Shown here: piece by piece, positions 33,754 to 44,333 of the stretch
Numbering within the stretch: position 1 is the first letter of the stretch
Layout: each line of letters opens with the position of its first letter
Source of the DNA: Lachnospiraceae bacterium
GTDB taxonomy: Bacteria; Bacillota; Clostridia; Lachnospirales; Lachnospiraceae
DNA length: 64,000 bases
Direction of reading: 5' to 3'
Assembly (NCBI GenBank): GCA_017619635.1
Contig: JAFZRZ010000038.1
Location: 1 to 64,000 of the forward strand
Notes under the pieces: model-generated
Told to the model about the DNA's origin: nothing
Database searches by the model: none
Seen by the model: only the letters and a program-made list of their open reading frames with translations
Program-made: the position numbers and the translations under genes

Positions 33754-36261
33754 ATGAAGATATTCAGATTATCATTATTCAATATAAAGAAGAACAAAAA
33801 AGAAGTGATCGCGATCATTTTCCTAACATTCATCACTGTCTTTCTCATGGGAGGAGTGGTCACAGGTGCGACAAAGATGAACACCGCATTTGATGAAAGC
33901 TTTGATCGTACCGGATGTGTCACCAACATGATCGTAATAACCAGGGAAAAATACAGGGACGAGTACTTAGGTTTACTCACGGACGATCCCAATGTAAGCG
34001 ATGTAAAGAAAAACAGGATGTTAGACGGAATGACAGGCACGGGAGTTGTGCGAGATAAAAACGGCGAAACGATCGCCTACAACATGTATCTTTGTACCGA
34101 AAAGACAGAAAGGCAGATCGAGGATTTTGTTAAGACTGAGTCGATGAGTGAATCCGAGATAGCAGCACTGAAACATCCCATATGGCTTCCGACACCGTTT
34201 AGCGTAACGCTTAAATATAATATAGGAGATACGTTTACGCTTGTGAGCGCAGGAAGGGATTATCCTTTTACGGTTGCAGGGTTTTATGAGGCAGGCCTCC
34301 TTTCAAGTTCGGGACACGGATACAAGCTTATCGTTTCCGATGAGGACTATGAACTTTTATCCTACAACTATAATGAGAGAGTATGTCTGTCATTTAATGC
34401 CAGTGATAAATGGGATCGGTCACAGTACTATGAGAAATGCACCGAGGCAACCGGAGAGAATATCAGTTCATACTGCTTTGCATATTACAAGGAAGGTGAA
34501 AAACTGATCGAGATCAGCTTTTTAAGTATCTTTATCGTCTTAAGCTCGTTTCTTTCAATAGTTACTCTTGTTGCGGCAACCTTTCTGATAAGAAGAAAGA
34601 TAACCAATGATATCGAGGATCAGATGCAGCAGATCGGGGTACTGGAAGCACTCGGATACAGATCAGGCGAGATATCATTATCATATCTGTATGAATATGT
34701 GTTTTCCGGAGGGAGCGGTTCGCTTCTCGGCTGTATCGCATCCATACTGTTCACTCCTGTAATGAACAGCATAGTAGGGACCATGATGGGCAGAAGATAT
34801 CACGGGATGACGACAGTATTTGGCGATATCGTTATCGCTATTATCGTTACGATGATAATAATGGGATTTGCTCTTTTAAAGGCAGGAGCGGTTAAGAAGT
34901 TCCCGCCTGTCATCGCTTTCAGAAAAGGGATACAGACACATCATTTCGGCAAAAATATCCTTCCGCTTGAAAAGCACAGCGGAAATATAAATATAAAACT
35001 TGCACTAAAGGATTTCTTTATCAATTACAGATCAGGGATAGGGACCGGGATATGTATCATCATAGCCGGAGCGGCACTGGTCTTTGCGGTACAAATGCTT
35101 GATTTCTTTAAGACGGGAGTGAACGGCCTTGTATCCTTAATGGGATGTGATATTGTTGAGACTCAGATCGAGCTTATGAACGGCGTGGATGCTAAAGATT
35201 TCGCGGATGAAATAAGTCAGCTTGATGGTGTCAGAAAGGTTTTGTTAAATTACGGATATCCCTACATAAGAGTAAAAAACTCCGCTGAGGACGGAACGGC
35301 GATCGTATTTGAAGACTTTAACGATTCCGAAAACATCTTTACAACAGAAGGGAGATATCCCGAACATGACAATGAGATCATGATCTCATTAAAGAGGGCT
35401 AAGCTGGAAGGATACAGACTCGGTGACAGTATCACGGTTTATAATGACTCCATCGAAAAGACCTATGTGATATGCGGGATCGTCAATTCGATGATGAACA
35501 GCGGATACAATCTGTATCTGACAAAAGAAGGTTATCTAAGGCTTAACCCGAATGCGCGTCCGGGCAGTGTGGAAGTATACCTTGATAAGGATTATGACAG
35601 AAAGAAATTCGAGGATACCTTAGGGGAAATGTACGGAAGCAGCGCTAGGGATTCACAGGCAGTATCTGAAAGCGACGGTGATCTTGAATCAAGGATACGC
35701 AAAGTGGCAGATGAGAAGATGGCCATCCTCATATCCGAGTACGGTGTGACTGATGTTGATTACGCCATATATATAGGCGATGAGGTAATAACGGGTGACA
35801 GCAGGAAATTTGTTATCAAGAATATCTCATCCTTACAGGATCTTACAAAGTCGCAGATGGAACCCATAGCGACTCAGATCAAGGGCTATTCCGTAGGAGC
35901 TTTGATATTCATAGCGATCGTAGTCGGTGTTATCCTCTATATACTTACCGTTTCAAATATAAGAAGACAGAGACAGGCTTTAGGGATAATGAAGAGCATG
36001 GGATACTCATCAAAGGATCTGATGATCCAGATGTCTGTAAAGTTCATGCCGATCACCGTGACCGCAGCTATTTTTGCCTCGATCCTTGCGATCTTTCTTA
36101 CAAAGGCTTTCTGGTTATACGGACTGGGAATTGACATGGGCTACAGCATCTTTTTGATCATAGTCGTTGATATCCTTCTTATCATCTACTGCTTCTTTAT
36201 CACTTACATCAGTTCCAGAAGGATAAAGAAAATCTCAGTCACGGAGCTTATGACGGAATAG
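33754..36261 (+). CDS. Two-lobed FtsX-type ABC permease
   Basis: Protein of 835 aa. N-terminal helix (about 18-38), external domain of about 210 residues, helices near 255-280, 310-335 and 355-380, a central helix near 425-445, a second external domain (about 450-700) and three C-terminal helices (about 710-730, 765-790, 795-825). This double FtsX arrangement suits a single permease with an ATPase dimer. It follows the ATPase at 32911 and precedes a beta-lactamase-fold hydrolase. The substrate is unknown; antimicrobial peptide or lipoprotein-type cargo is typical of the class. Confidence 0.88.
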   Translation: MKIFRLSLFNIKKNKKEVIAIIFLTFITVFLMGGVVTGATKMNTAFDESFDRTGCVTNMIVITREKYRDEYLGLLTDDPNVSDVKKNRMLDGMTGTGVVRDKNGETIAYNMYLCTEKTERQIEDFVKTESMSESEIAALKHPIWLPTPFSVTLKYNIGDTFTLVSAGRDYPFTVAGFYEAGLLSSSGHGYKLIVSDEDYELLSYNYNERVCLSFNASDKWDRSQYYEKCTEATGENISSYCFAYYKEGEKLIEISFLSIFIVLSSFLSIVTLVAATFLIRRKITNDIEDQMQQIGVLEALGYRSGEISLSYLYEYVFSGGSGSLLGCIASILFTPVMNSIVGTMMGRRYHGMTTVFGDIVIAIIVTMIIMGFALLKAGAVKKFPPVIAFRKGIQTHHFGKNILPLEKHSGNINIKLALKDFFINYRSGIGTGICIIIAGAALVFAVQMLDFFKTGVNGLVSLMGCDIVETQIELMNGVDAKDFADEISQLDGVRKVLLNYGYPYIRVKNSAEDGTAIVFEDFNDSENIFTTEGRYPEHDNEIMISLKRAKLEGYRLGDSITVYNDSIEKTYVICGIVNSMMNSGYNLYLTKEGYLRLNPNARPGSVEVYLDKDYDRKKFEDTLGEMYGSSARDSQAVSESDGDLESRIRKVADEKMAILISEYGVTDVDYAIYIGDEVITGDSRKFVIKNISSLQDLTKSQMEPIATQIKGYSVGALIFIAIVVGVILYILTVSNIRRQRQALGIMKSMGYSSKDLMIQMSVKFMPITVTAAIFASILAIFLTKAFWLYGLGIDMGYSIFLIIVVDILLIIYCFFITYISSRRIKKISVTELMTE

Positions 36262-36272
36262 GAGAGAGAAAA

Positions 36273-38273
36273 ATGAGATTAAGATATTTTAAACATATCA
36301 TCATAGCACTTGTGACAGTATCTGTACTGTCAGCCATAGGTCTGACAGACAGATATTCATATGCTGCAGAGGTAAATGATGGAAAGGAAAGTGAACAGAC
36401 TGCTAAGGATGGTGAGAGAGTATACTGTGTGGGTTCTGTCAGCAAGGTCTATGTGACGGCGGCTGTAATGATGCTGGCAGATGAAGGAAAGGTTGATCTT
36501 GACTTACCTGTTACAGAGTATATACCTGAGTTTACGATGGCTGATGAAAGATATAAGGATATAACAGTCAGGATGCTGATGAATCATACCTCCGGCCTGA
36601 TGGGAAGCTCCTTTAAGGATACATTCCTTTATGATGACAACGATCCGTATCATCATGACAATCTTTTAAGTCTGCTTTCAAAGCAGAGACTGAAAGCCGA
36701 TCCGGGAGAGTTTGCATGCTACTGCAATGACGGCTTTGATCTTCTTGAGCTTATCGTCGAGAGAGTAAGCGGCATGTCCTATACCGATTATGTCACGGAT
36801 GTGATGGGAAGGAAGATGGGGGTTTCTCATACCGGCACAGCGCTAAACATGATCGATAAATATGAGACCGCACCAGTATTCAGAAAGGGCAATATCGAAT
36901 ACGGAATGATCCATACAAAGGCAGTAGGTGCAGGCGGAATATATGCTACCGCAAAGGATACGGCCTTATTTGGTACAACATTCTATACCGGAAACAATAC
37001 ACTTTTATCCGAAGATCTTAAGGATGAGATGAAAACACGCTGGAACGATGCAGGAAAGGATACTGATATATATACTGCCGATTCGGCTCTCGGATGGGAT
37101 TATGTCGAAGAACTTAAGTACAAGGAAGCAAACGTGAATGTCATGGGAAAGGGTGGAGATGCCCTGGATAACCATGCGATGCTGATCGTAGCACCCGATG
37201 AGAAGATAAGCGTGGCTGTTTTGTCAAGCGGCGGTAGCAGCTCATATAATGTAGCCATGGCAGAGGCACTTCTTGATGTGGTACTTAAGGATAGAGGAAT
37301 AGATGTAAAAGAACCTGCTGCATCTGAAGTTACGTTTAAAGAGATCGATGAAGATTTCACTAAATACGAGGGATCCTATGCAGTCTCAAAGGGCGCAGGC
37401 GCCATTGATATCTGGAACATAAGCTTTGATGACAATATCATGAATGTTAAAGTTACCGGTATGTATAAAAGCGATACATATACATATAAATATATCGGTG
37501 ATGGTGAGTTTGCAAAGATAGATGATTACGGTAATCTGACAATGGATTGTCAGACTGTCTCGTTTGAAGAGTACAAGGACAAAAAGACATATCTTAAATG
37601 TGATGAACTTCAGATGATCACCGGACTCGGAAAAGAAGACGTAAGCATGTATATGGGACAGAAGCTTGATGAAAACAGCATAAGTGATGACGTGATAAAA
37701 AACTGGGAGGCAAATGAAGGAAAGAAGTATGCTGTATATGACAACAGTTATTCATCGGGATTTTATGAGACTCCTTTCTTCTCATACAAACTTGTTCATG
37801 AGATCCCCGGTTACATCTTTGTGGGAAACGAACAGACATATACACTTGAAAAGATCGTATCTAAAGATGAAGCGCACAGCTTTATTACAATACCCGGAGA
37901 TGCTTCGAGAGATCAGTATGATTTTAGGTTAAAAAAGGATGTTAAGATAAACAATAACAGCTACAATGTCCTTGATACAATGAACAAAGGTCTTGCATGT
38001 CTTGACTTGGATAAGATACCCGTGCTTACGTCAGAGTTAAAAGAGATCGATCTTGTAAGTAAGGAGGCTGCCTGGTACAGACTCTGCGGCGATGTATCAA
38101 ATACGACTATCAGGGTCGACAGACCTCTTGAGAGCTCTGTCTTTGTCTATAACAAGTACGGAGAGATGGTATACAGCACTTTCATGAAGGGCGGTAACGG
38201 TGACATCATTTTGCCAAAAGACGGATACATCGTATTTCTTGGCAAGACCGGCGACAGTATCAATATTAAATGA
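36273..38273 (+). CDS. Beta-lactamase-fold serine hydrolase, secreted
   Basis: Protein of 666 aa. Signal peptide (about 1-31, ending YAA). Class C beta-lactamase/DD-peptidase fold: catalytic SVSK (Ser55, Lys58), Tyr-x-Asn as YCN (150-152) and a GKGGD motif near residue 292. The remaining 300 residues form a beta-rich C-terminal region of unknown role. Only about 20 residues separate the signal peptide from the catalytic Ser, so the usual first strands seem absent. It is co-directional with the ABC genes (11 nt after the permease) and probably acts in the cell-wall space. Confidence 0.87.
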   Translation: MRLRYFKHIIIALVTVSVLSAIGLTDRYSYAAEVNDGKESEQTAKDGERVYCVGSVSKVYVTAAVMMLADEGKVDLDLPVTEYIPEFTMADERYKDITVRMLMNHTSGLMGSSFKDTFLYDDNDPYHHDNLLSLLSKQRLKADPGEFACYCNDGFDLLELIVERVSGMSYTDYVTDVMGRKMGVSHTGTALNMIDKYETAPVFRKGNIEYGMIHTKAVGAGGIYATAKDTALFGTTFYTGNNTLLSEDLKDEMKTRWNDAGKDTDIYTADSALGWDYVEELKYKEANVNVMGKGGDALDNHAMLIVAPDEKISVAVLSSGGSSSYNVAMAEALLDVVLKDRGIDVKEPAASEVTFKEIDEDFTKYEGSYAVSKGAGAIDIWNISFDDNIMNVKVTGMYKSDTYTYKYIGDGEFAKIDDYGNLTMDCQTVSFEEYKDKKTYLKCDELQMITGLGKEDVSMYMGQKLDENSISDDVIKNWEANEGKKYAVYDNSYSSGFYETPFFSYKLVHEIPGYIFVGNEQTYTLEKIVSKDEAHSFITIPGDASRDQYDFRLKKDVKINNNSYNVLDTMNKGLACLDLDKIPVLTSELKEIDLVSKEAAWYRLCGDVSNTTIRVDRPLESSVFVYNKYGEMVYSTFMKGGNGDIILPKDGYIVFLGKTGDSINIK

Positions 38274-38298
38274 TCATAGTTTTTTCACAGAAATTTAA

Positions 38299-38327
38299 TT
38301 GCTTTTAGATTTTTTAATCTCTATAAT
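38299..38327 (+). promoter_or_regulatory. Promoter of ftsH
   Basis: TTGCTT (38299-38304), exactly 17 nt, TATAAT (38322-38327). Predicted start near 38334, inside the 5' arm of the hairpin that follows. Confidence 0.8.
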
Positions 38328-38328
38328 T

Positions 38329-38363
38329 GTATCATGCCGTTTTAGGCATGATACTTTTATTTT
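38329..38363 (+). terminator. Terminator-like hairpin overlapping the ftsH start of transcription
   Basis: GTATCATGCC (38329-38338) and GGCATGATAC (38345-38354) form a perfect 10-bp stem followed by TTTTATTTT. It would stop transcripts coming from the serine hydrolase operon. A transcript starting near 38334 would lack half of the 5' arm. Confidence 0.8.
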
Positions 38364-38375
38364 GAGGATATTTAT

Positions 38376-40553
38376 ATGAGCGATTTAGAAGGAAACAACA
38401 GATATAATTCCGGTGGCTCCGAACAGGGAGGATACAGCGGAAGAAACAATAATAATGACAACGAAAACGGTAACAACAATCAGGGCAACAGGAATAACAG
38501 CAACATGCCGCCAAAGAAACAGAGCCTTATGTTTCTTGTTATTGCGGTCCTTCTTACTCTGATAAGCATGAGTCTTTTCATGAATGTGTTTTCAGGTGAT
38601 GCATCTCAGGAGATAACATACGACGAGTTTTTGCAAAAACTTGATGCCGGAGAGATAGCTACCGTAGAGATAAAGTCGGATACATTAAACATCATTCCTA
38701 AGACGGAAGGTGATAATGCTCAGACTACAAAGGATCCTATTCAGGATCTGTATACACCTGCATTCAATCCTTTTGGTGCGGAAGCTCCTCAGATCACATA
38801 CTACACAGGTATAACCGAAAGCGGTGATGTACTGGTGGAGAGACTGACCAAAGCAGGTGTTGAGATAAAGACCTATATTCCGGATAACTCAGGATGGATA
38901 CTGTCAATACTTTTGACATATGTACTTCCAATCCTTCTTATCTGGTTCTTACTCTCGTTTGCATATAAGAAGATGGCAGGAGGCGGAGGTCCCATGGGAG
39001 TGGGCAAGTCAAATGCCAAGGTATATGTTCAAAAAGAGACAGGAGTCACATTTGACGATGTTGCGGGTGTAGATGAAGCCAAGGAATCATTGGTTGAAGT
39101 GGTTGATTTCCTTCATGATCCCGGCAAGTATACCAAGATAGGAGCCAAGCTTCCAAAAGGTGCATTGCTCGTAGGCCCTCCCGGAACAGGTAAGACTCTT
39201 CTTGCAAAGGCTGTAGCGGGTGAGGCACATGTACCATTCTTTTCACTTACGGGTTCTGATTTCATAGAACTTTATGTCGGTGTCGGTGCAAGCCGTGTTA
39301 GAGATCTTTTCAGGGAAGCCAACAAGAACGCTCCCTGTATCATATTTATAGATGAGATAGATGCTATCGGTCGAAGCCGTGATTCAAAATACGGCGGAGG
39401 AAATGAAGAAAGAGAGCAGACTCTTAATCAGCTTTTGAGTGAGATGGACGGATTCGATCCCTCAAAGGGTGTTCTGGTACTCGGTGCCACAAACAGACCG
39501 GAGATCCTTGATAAGGCACTACTTCGTCCGGGACGTTTTGACAGACGTATCGTTGTTGAAAGACCCGACGTCAAAGGCAGGGAGGCAATCCTTAAAGTTC
39601 ATGCCAAGGATGTCAAGATGGATGAGACGGTGGATCTTAAGGAGATAGCACTTGCCACAGCCGGTTCCGTAGGTTCGGATCTTGCAAATATGATAAATGA
39701 GGCTGCCATCAATGCAGTAAAGGGTAAGCGCGAGTTCGTAAGTCAGCAGGATCTTATGGAAGCAATAGAGCAGGTAATGGTCGGTAAGGAGAAGAAAGAC
39801 CGTATCATGAGCAAGGAAGAGAGAAAGATCGTATCTTATCACGAGATAGGTCATGCTCTTGTCACAGCTCTTCAAAAGAACACGGAGCCTGTCCAGAAGA
39901 TAACTATCATACCAAGGACCATGGGAGCTCTCGGTTATGTCCTTCAGGTACCTGAAGAGGAGAAATATCTGGAGAGTAATGTTGAACTCAAAGAGAAGCT
40001 TGCCATATATATGGGCGGTCGTGCCGCTGAAACGATCGTATTTGGAAGCATAACAAGCGGTGCTGCAAATGATATCGAACAGGCGACCAATCTTGCCAAG
40101 AACATGATTACCAGATTCGGTATGAGTGAGAGATTCGGTCCGATGGGTCTTGCCACGATCGAAAATCAGTATCTGTCGGGAGGAGCACATTTAGAGTGTT
40201 CAGATGTGACTGCAGCTCAGATAGACGAAGAAGTCAAGAACATGCTCAAAGAAGCATTTGAGACAGCGAAAAATCTTCTCGAGGAAAACAGAGAAGTCAT
40301 GGATAAGCTGGCTGAATTCCTTATTGAGAAAGAGACTATCACAGGCAAGGAATTCATGAAGATATTCAGAGAGCTTAAAGGAATACCGGAACCTGAAGAG
40401 GAAAAGAGTGAAACTTCTTCTGAAACAGAAACCGATGACAAGAATGAAACTGTTAAAGAAGCAGATAGCGAAGTGAAAGAAGACACTGACGAGGTAGAGT
40501 CTGAAGAAATAAACGAATCATCAGAGGAAACGGCTGATGGAGAAACTGTTTGA
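38376..40553 (+). CDS. ftsH: ATP-dependent zinc metalloprotease FtsH
   Basis: Protein of 725 aa. An unusual Asn/Gly-rich cytosolic N-terminus (about 1-45) precedes helix 1 (about 50-71), an external domain, helix 2 (about 168-188), the AAA ATPase (Walker A GPPGTGKT near 267, Walker [13 protein letters not shown], second region of homology) and the M41 protease with zinc motif HEIGH (about 489-493). The C-terminal 50 residues are strongly acidic (Glu/Asp/Ser). It degrades membrane and regulatory proteins. GAGGATATTTAT precedes the ATG. Its 3' end overlaps uvrC by 17 nt. Confidence 0.97.
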   Translation: MSDLEGNNRYNSGGSEQGGYSGRNNNNDNENGNNNQGNRNNSNMPPKKQSLMFLVIAVLLTLISMSLFMNVFSGDASQEITYDEFLQKLDAGEIATVEIKSDTLNIIPKTEGDNAQTTKDPIQDLYTPAFNPFGAEAPQITYYTGITESGDVLVERLTKAGVEIKTYIPDNSGWILSILLTYVLPILLIWFLLSFAYKKMAGGGGPMGVGKSNAKVYVQKETGVTFDDVAGVDEAKESLVEVVDFLHDPGKYTKIGAKLPKGALLVGPPGTGKTLLAKAVAGEAHVPFFSLTGSDFIELYVGVGASRVRDLFREANKNAPCIIFIDEIDAIGRSRDSKYGGGNEEREQTLNQLLSEMDGFDPSKGVLVLGATNRPEILDKALLRPGRFDRRIVVERPDVKGREAILKVHAKDVKMDETVDLKEIALATAGSVGSDLANMINEAAINAVKGKREFVSQQDLMEAIEQVMVGKEKKDRIMSKEERKIVSYHEIGHALVTALQKNTEPVQKITIIPRTMGALGYVLQVPEEEKYLESNVELKEKLAIYMGGRAAETIVFGSITSGAANDIEQATNLAKNMITRFGMSERFGPMGLATIENQYLSGGAHLECSDVTAAQIDEEVKNMLKEAFETAKNLLEENREVMDKLAEFLIEKETITGKEFMKIFRELKGIPEPEEEKSETSSETETDDKNETVKEADSEVKEDTDEVESEEINESSEETADGETV

Positions 40554-42405
40554 TATACAGGAAGAATTAAAGAAACTCCCCCATGAACCGGGGGTGTACA
40601 TTATGCATGATAAGAGCGATGCGATCATCTATGTGGGTAAAGCGAAAGACCTGCATAGTCGCGTACGCTCTTATTTTCGTGAGAATATCGGAAGAGGTCC
40701 CTGGATAGACCGTATGGTCAGGCTCATTACATATTTTGAATACATAGTGACCGATTCCGAACTCGAATCCCTTGTGCTTGAGAATAACCTTATAAAAGAG
40801 CATCGTCCAAAGTACAACACCATGCTCGTTGATGACAAGACCTATCCTTATATAAAGGTAACGGTTGATGACGAATTTCCAAAGATCGTGCTGACAAGAA
40901 AGGTAAAAAAGGATAGATCAAGGTATTTTGGACCATATACTAGTGCTCTTGCCGTAAGGGATACTATAGAGCTGGTAAACAAGATATATAAATTGAGGAC
41001 ATGTAACAAGTACATCAAAGAAGGTCAGGTAAATGACAGACCCTGTTTAAACTATCACATGGGTCTTTGCATGGCACCCTGCAGGGGAAATATATCAGCA
41101 GACGATTATTCAAAGAGTGTGGATGAGGCATTGTCTTTCCTTGGAGGAAATGTTAAAGACGTTCTGGCAGATCTTGAAAAAAAGATGTTAAAACAGTCTG
41201 AGGATTTATTATTTGAAGAGGCGGCTTCGACCAGGGATCTGATAGCCAGTATAAAACACACGACCCAGAAACAGAAGATAACAGACAGCGATCTTGATGA
41301 CAAGGATGTTATCGCAATGTCAAAAAGCGAATCGGATGCTGTTGTCCAGGTATTCTTTATCAGGGCTGGAAAACTGATTGGACGTGAACACTTTTATATG
41401 AAGGGTGTGGAGGACAGACAGCCCCAGGGCATAATGGAAGACTTTGTAAAGCAGTTTTATGCGGGTACCCCGTTCATACCAAAAGAGATCATGCTTCAGT
41501 ATGATATAGAAGATGTCGAACTTTTGGAAAGCTGGCTGAGTGATAAAAGAGGCAGCAGGACATATATCAGGATACCAAAGGCCGGAAAGAAGGAAAAACT
41601 GGTCGAACTTGCCGCTAAAAATGCGGATCTTATACTTTCGAGAGATAAAGAGAGGATAAAGAAGGAAGAGGGCAGAACGATAGGTGCCGTAAAGGAGATC
41701 GAGGAACTGACGGGTATAAAAGGCATCAACCGTATGGAAGCATTTGATATATCCAATATCAGCGGATTTGAAAATGTGGGTTCTATGGTGGTATTCGAAA
41801 AAGGCCGTCCGAAGAAGAGCGACTACAGGAAGTTTAAGATCAAGACAGTCAGCGGTCCGGATGATTACGCCTGCATGAGAGAAGTCCTTACAAGACGATT
41901 CCTTCACGGTATGGAGGAAGCAAAGAACATCGAGGACAGTGAGTACGGAAGCTTTACTAGATTTCCGGATCTGCTCCTTATGGATGGCGGAAGAGGACAG
42001 GTGAACATAGCGCTTCAGGTTTTGGGAGAGCTTCATCTGGATATTCCGGTCTGTGGCATGGTAAAGGATGACAATCACAATACCAGAGGTCTTTATTATA
42101 ACAATGTGGAACTGCCGATAGATACCCACAGCGAGGGATTCAAGCTGATAACCAGGGTACAGGATGAGGCTCACAGATTTGCCATAGAGTTCCACAGGTC
42201 ATTAAGGAGTAAGGATCAGGTAAGATCTGTCCTCGACAATATCCCCGGTGTCGGAGAGACGAGAAGAAAAGCTCTTATGAAGCATTTTGACAGCATCGAT
42301 CATATAAAATCGGCGGATGTCGAAACACTCTCAAAAGTGCCCGGGATCCCCAAAAACGTGGCTCAAGATATATATTCTTTTTTCCACGACGATATGTTAA
42401 AATGA
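40537..42405 (+). CDS. uvrC: Excinuclease ABC subunit C
   Basis: Protein of 622 aa. N-terminal GIY-YIG nuclease ([18 protein letters not shown], about 19-36), a four-Cys-containing stretch near 155-180, UvrB-interacting UVR region (about 205-240), RNase H-like C-terminal nuclease (FDISNISG and [10 protein letters not shown]) and tandem helix-hairpin-helix ([23 protein letters not shown]). It makes the two incisions in nucleotide excision repair. The start lies within ftsH, with AGAGGAAACGGCTG as ribosome site. hprK follows after 45 nt. Confidence 0.96.
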   Translation: MEKLFDIQEELKKLPHEPGVYIMHDKSDAIIYVGKAKDLHSRVRSYFRENIGRGPWIDRMVRLITYFEYIVTDSELESLVLENNLIKEHRPKYNTMLVDDKTYPYIKVTVDDEFPKIVLTRKVKKDRSRYFGPYTSALAVRDTIELVNKIYKLRTCNKYIKEGQVNDRPCLNYHMGLCMAPCRGNISADDYSKSVDEALSFLGGNVKDVLADLEKKMLKQSEDLLFEEAASTRDLIASIKHTTQKQKITDSDLDDKDVIAMSKSESDAVVQVFFIRAGKLIGREHFYMKGVEDRQPQGIMEDFVKQFYAGTPFIPKEIMLQYDIEDVELLESWLSDKRGSRTYIRIPKAGKKEKLVELAAKNADLILSRDKERIKKEEGRTIGAVKEIEELTGIKGINRMEAFDISNISGFENVGSMVVFEKGRPKKSDYRKFKIKTVSGPDDYACMREVLTRRFLHGMEEAKNIEDSEYGSFTRFPDLLLMDGGRGQVNIALQVLGELHLDIPVCGMVKDDNHNTRGLYYNNVELPIDTHSEGFKLITRVQDEAHRFAIEFHRSLRSKDQVRSVLDNIPGVGETRRKALMKHFDSIDHIKSADVETLSKVPGIPKNVAQDIYSFFHDDMLK

Positions 42406-42450
42406 TACTCGTAGGCTAACTTTCATATCATTTTCTTAAGGGAGACATAT

Positions 42451-43389
42451 ATGGCAAGTGTAAAATTATGTGAGATCATCGAAAGGATGAAGCTTGAGAA
42501 TCTTACACCTGAGATAGATATCAGCAAGTCTAAGATTACTCAGCCGGATATTAACAGACCTGCGCTTCAGATGGCAGGATATTTTGAACATTACGAGGCG
42601 ACAAGACTCCAGATAATCGGTTTTGTTGAATATACTTATATGCAGAGCATGGAACCTGAGATGCAGAAGGATATATATGACAAACTTCTGTCTTATCCCA
42701 TTCCTGCTATCATCTTCTGCAGAGAGCTCATTCCCGACGAGCTGTTCATAAAGACAGCCAAGGAAAAAGGCGTTCCGCTTCTAATGACAAAGAAGGCAAC
42801 AAGTGCATTTACAGCTGAGATCATCAGATGGTTAAATGTTAAGCTTGCTCCGTGTATCACGGTTCACGGCGTACTTGTCGATGTTTACGGCGAAGGTCTT
42901 CTGATAACGGGTGAGAGCGGTATCGGTAAATCCGAGGCAGCACTTGAGCTCATCAAGCGTGGACACCGTCTTGTAACAGATGACGTTGTTGAGATAAGAA
43001 AGGTATCCGATGAGACACTTATCGGAACAGCACCTGCCGTAACTAAGCACTTTATCGAACTTCGTGGTATCGGTATCGTTGATGTAAAGACCCTGTTCGG
43101 TGTATCCAGCGTTAAGGAGACACAGAATATCGACCTGGTCATCAAGCTTGAGGACTGGGACAAGGATAAGGAGTACGACAGACTTGGTCTGGAGGAAGAA
43201 TATATAGAATATCTCGGTAACAAAGTAGTTTGTCACAGCATACCGATCCGTCCGGGACGAAATCTTGCCATCATCTGCGAATCTGCGGCTGTTAATCACA
43301 GACAGAAGAAGATGGGATACAATGCGGCCCAGGTTCTGTATGAGCGTGTTCAGGCATCTTTGGCACAGAGACGAGAGGAAGAGGATTGA
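42451..43389 (+). CDS. hprK: HPr kinase/phosphorylase
   Basis: Protein of 312 aa. Walker A GESGIGKSE at about 154-162, the capping Asp/His region and the HprK signature GRGIGIVDVKTLFG-like segment (ELRGIGIVDVKTLFGVSS). The C-terminal helices end REEED. It phosphorylates and dephosphorylates Ser46 of HPr and Crh in response to glycolytic intermediates, the key switch of carbon catabolite control in Firmicutes. AAGGGAGACATAT precedes the ATG. The glucokinase gene overlaps its stop codon. A Crh-like substrate is encoded at 46193. Confidence 0.96.
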   Translation: MASVKLCEIIERMKLENLTPEIDISKSKITQPDINRPALQMAGYFEHYEATRLQIIGFVEYTYMQSMEPEMQKDIYDKLLSYPIPAIIFCRELIPDELFIKTAKEKGVPLLMTKKATSAFTAEIIRWLNVKLAPCITVHGVLVDVYGEGLLITGESGIGKSEAALELIKRGHRLVTDDVVEIRKVSDETLIGTAPAVTKHFIELRGIGIVDVKTLFGVSSVKETQNIDLVIKLEDWDKDKEYDRLGLEEEYIEYLGNKVVCHSIPIRPGRNLAIICESAAVNHRQKKMGYNAAQVLYERVQASLAQRREEED

Positions 43390-44324
43390 TGAAGAAATAT
43401 GTATTCGGTGTTGACGTAGGCGGCACCACGGTGAAGATCGGACTGTTCAGTCCCGAAGGAGAGATCAGGGAAAAGTGGGAGATACCGACACGAAAGGAAG
43501 ACAACGGAGATCATATAATCGCCGATATTGCTGAGAGCATAAAAGATAAGATGAATGCTCACGGCATTGACAGAACAGACGTCATTGGTATAGGACTCGG
43601 AGTTCCGGGACCTGTAAAGGAAGACGGAACCGTTCTGCTTGCTGCAAACCTTGGATGGGGTAAGCGCAATATCTCAATGGAGCTTTCTGATATCATAAAG
43701 ATTCCAGTAATGGCTGGTAATGATGCCAACGTTGCGGCACTCGGAGAGATGTGGCGCGGAGGCGGAAGAGGCTATAAGAACATGGTGGCCGTGACACTCG
43801 GAACAGGAGTAGGCGGCGGTATCATCATTGGTGGAAAGATCCTAAGCGGTGCCACAGGCGCAGGCGGAGAGATCGGACATATCCACCTTGATGACAATGA
43901 GACGGATACATGCGGATGCGGAGGACACGGATGTTTAGAGCAGTATGCTTCTGCAACAGGTGTTGTTCGTATCGCAAATAAAAAGCTTGCCCAGACTGAT
44001 AAGCCCAGTATCTTAAGAGATACGGAAGTATCTGCAAAGAGTGTATGGGATGCAGTCAAGGAAGGCGATGAGTTGGCAATAGAGGTTGCGAATGTCTACG
44101 GAGAATATCTCGGTAAGGGACTCGCAGCAGTGGCAGATGTAGTAAATCCCGATATATTCGTTATCGGCGGAGGAGTTTCCAAAGCCGGTGATATCCTGAT
44201 AGATTACATGAAGCCTCATTTTGAGAAATATGTTTTCCCCGGAGCAAAAGGAGCAAAATTCACTCTTGCGCTTTTGGGAAATGATGCAGGAATATACGGA
44301 GCAGCAAAATTGGTTCTTGAATAA
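43389..44324 (+). CDS. ROK family glucokinase
   Basis: Protein of 311 aa. N-terminal phosphate loop GVDVGGTTVKIGLF, catalytic Asp in AGNDANVAALGE, the ATP-binding VTLGTGVGGGII and the zinc-binding CGCGGHGCLEQYAS (about 175-188) of ROK kinases. It should phosphorylate glucose to glucose 6-phosphate in the cytosol; other hexoses are possible. There is no N-terminal helix-turn-helix, so it is an enzyme rather than a repressor. The ATG overlaps the hprK stop (TGATG), placing sugar phosphorylation next to the catabolite sensor kinase. Confidence 0.93.
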   Translation: MKKYVFGVDVGGTTVKIGLFSPEGEIREKWEIPTRKEDNGDHIIADIAESIKDKMNAHGIDRTDVIGIGLGVPGPVKEDGTVLLAANLGWGKRNISMELSDIIKIPVMAGNDANVAALGEMWRGGGRGYKNMVAVTLGTGVGGGIIIGGKILSGATGAGGEIGHIHLDDNETDTCGCGGHGCLEQYASATGVVRIANKKLAQTDKPSILRDTEVSAKSVWDAVKEGDELAIEVANVYGEYLGKGLAAVADVVNPDIFVIGGGVSKAGDILIDYMKPHFEKYVFPGAKGAKFTLALLGNDAGIYGAAKLVLE

Positions 44325-44333
44325 CAGAGTGAT

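Noticed and set aside
39519-40190. 223-codon open frame antisense to ftsH
   Set aside because: It mirrors the codon pattern of ftsH, has no ribosome site, and its product (many Leu, Tyr, Cys, Arg) resembles no protein family.
41320-42195. 291-codon open frame antisense to uvrC
   Set aside because: uvrC is complete on the other strand with all domains; the antisense frame lacks a start signal and has low-complexity, shadow-type composition.
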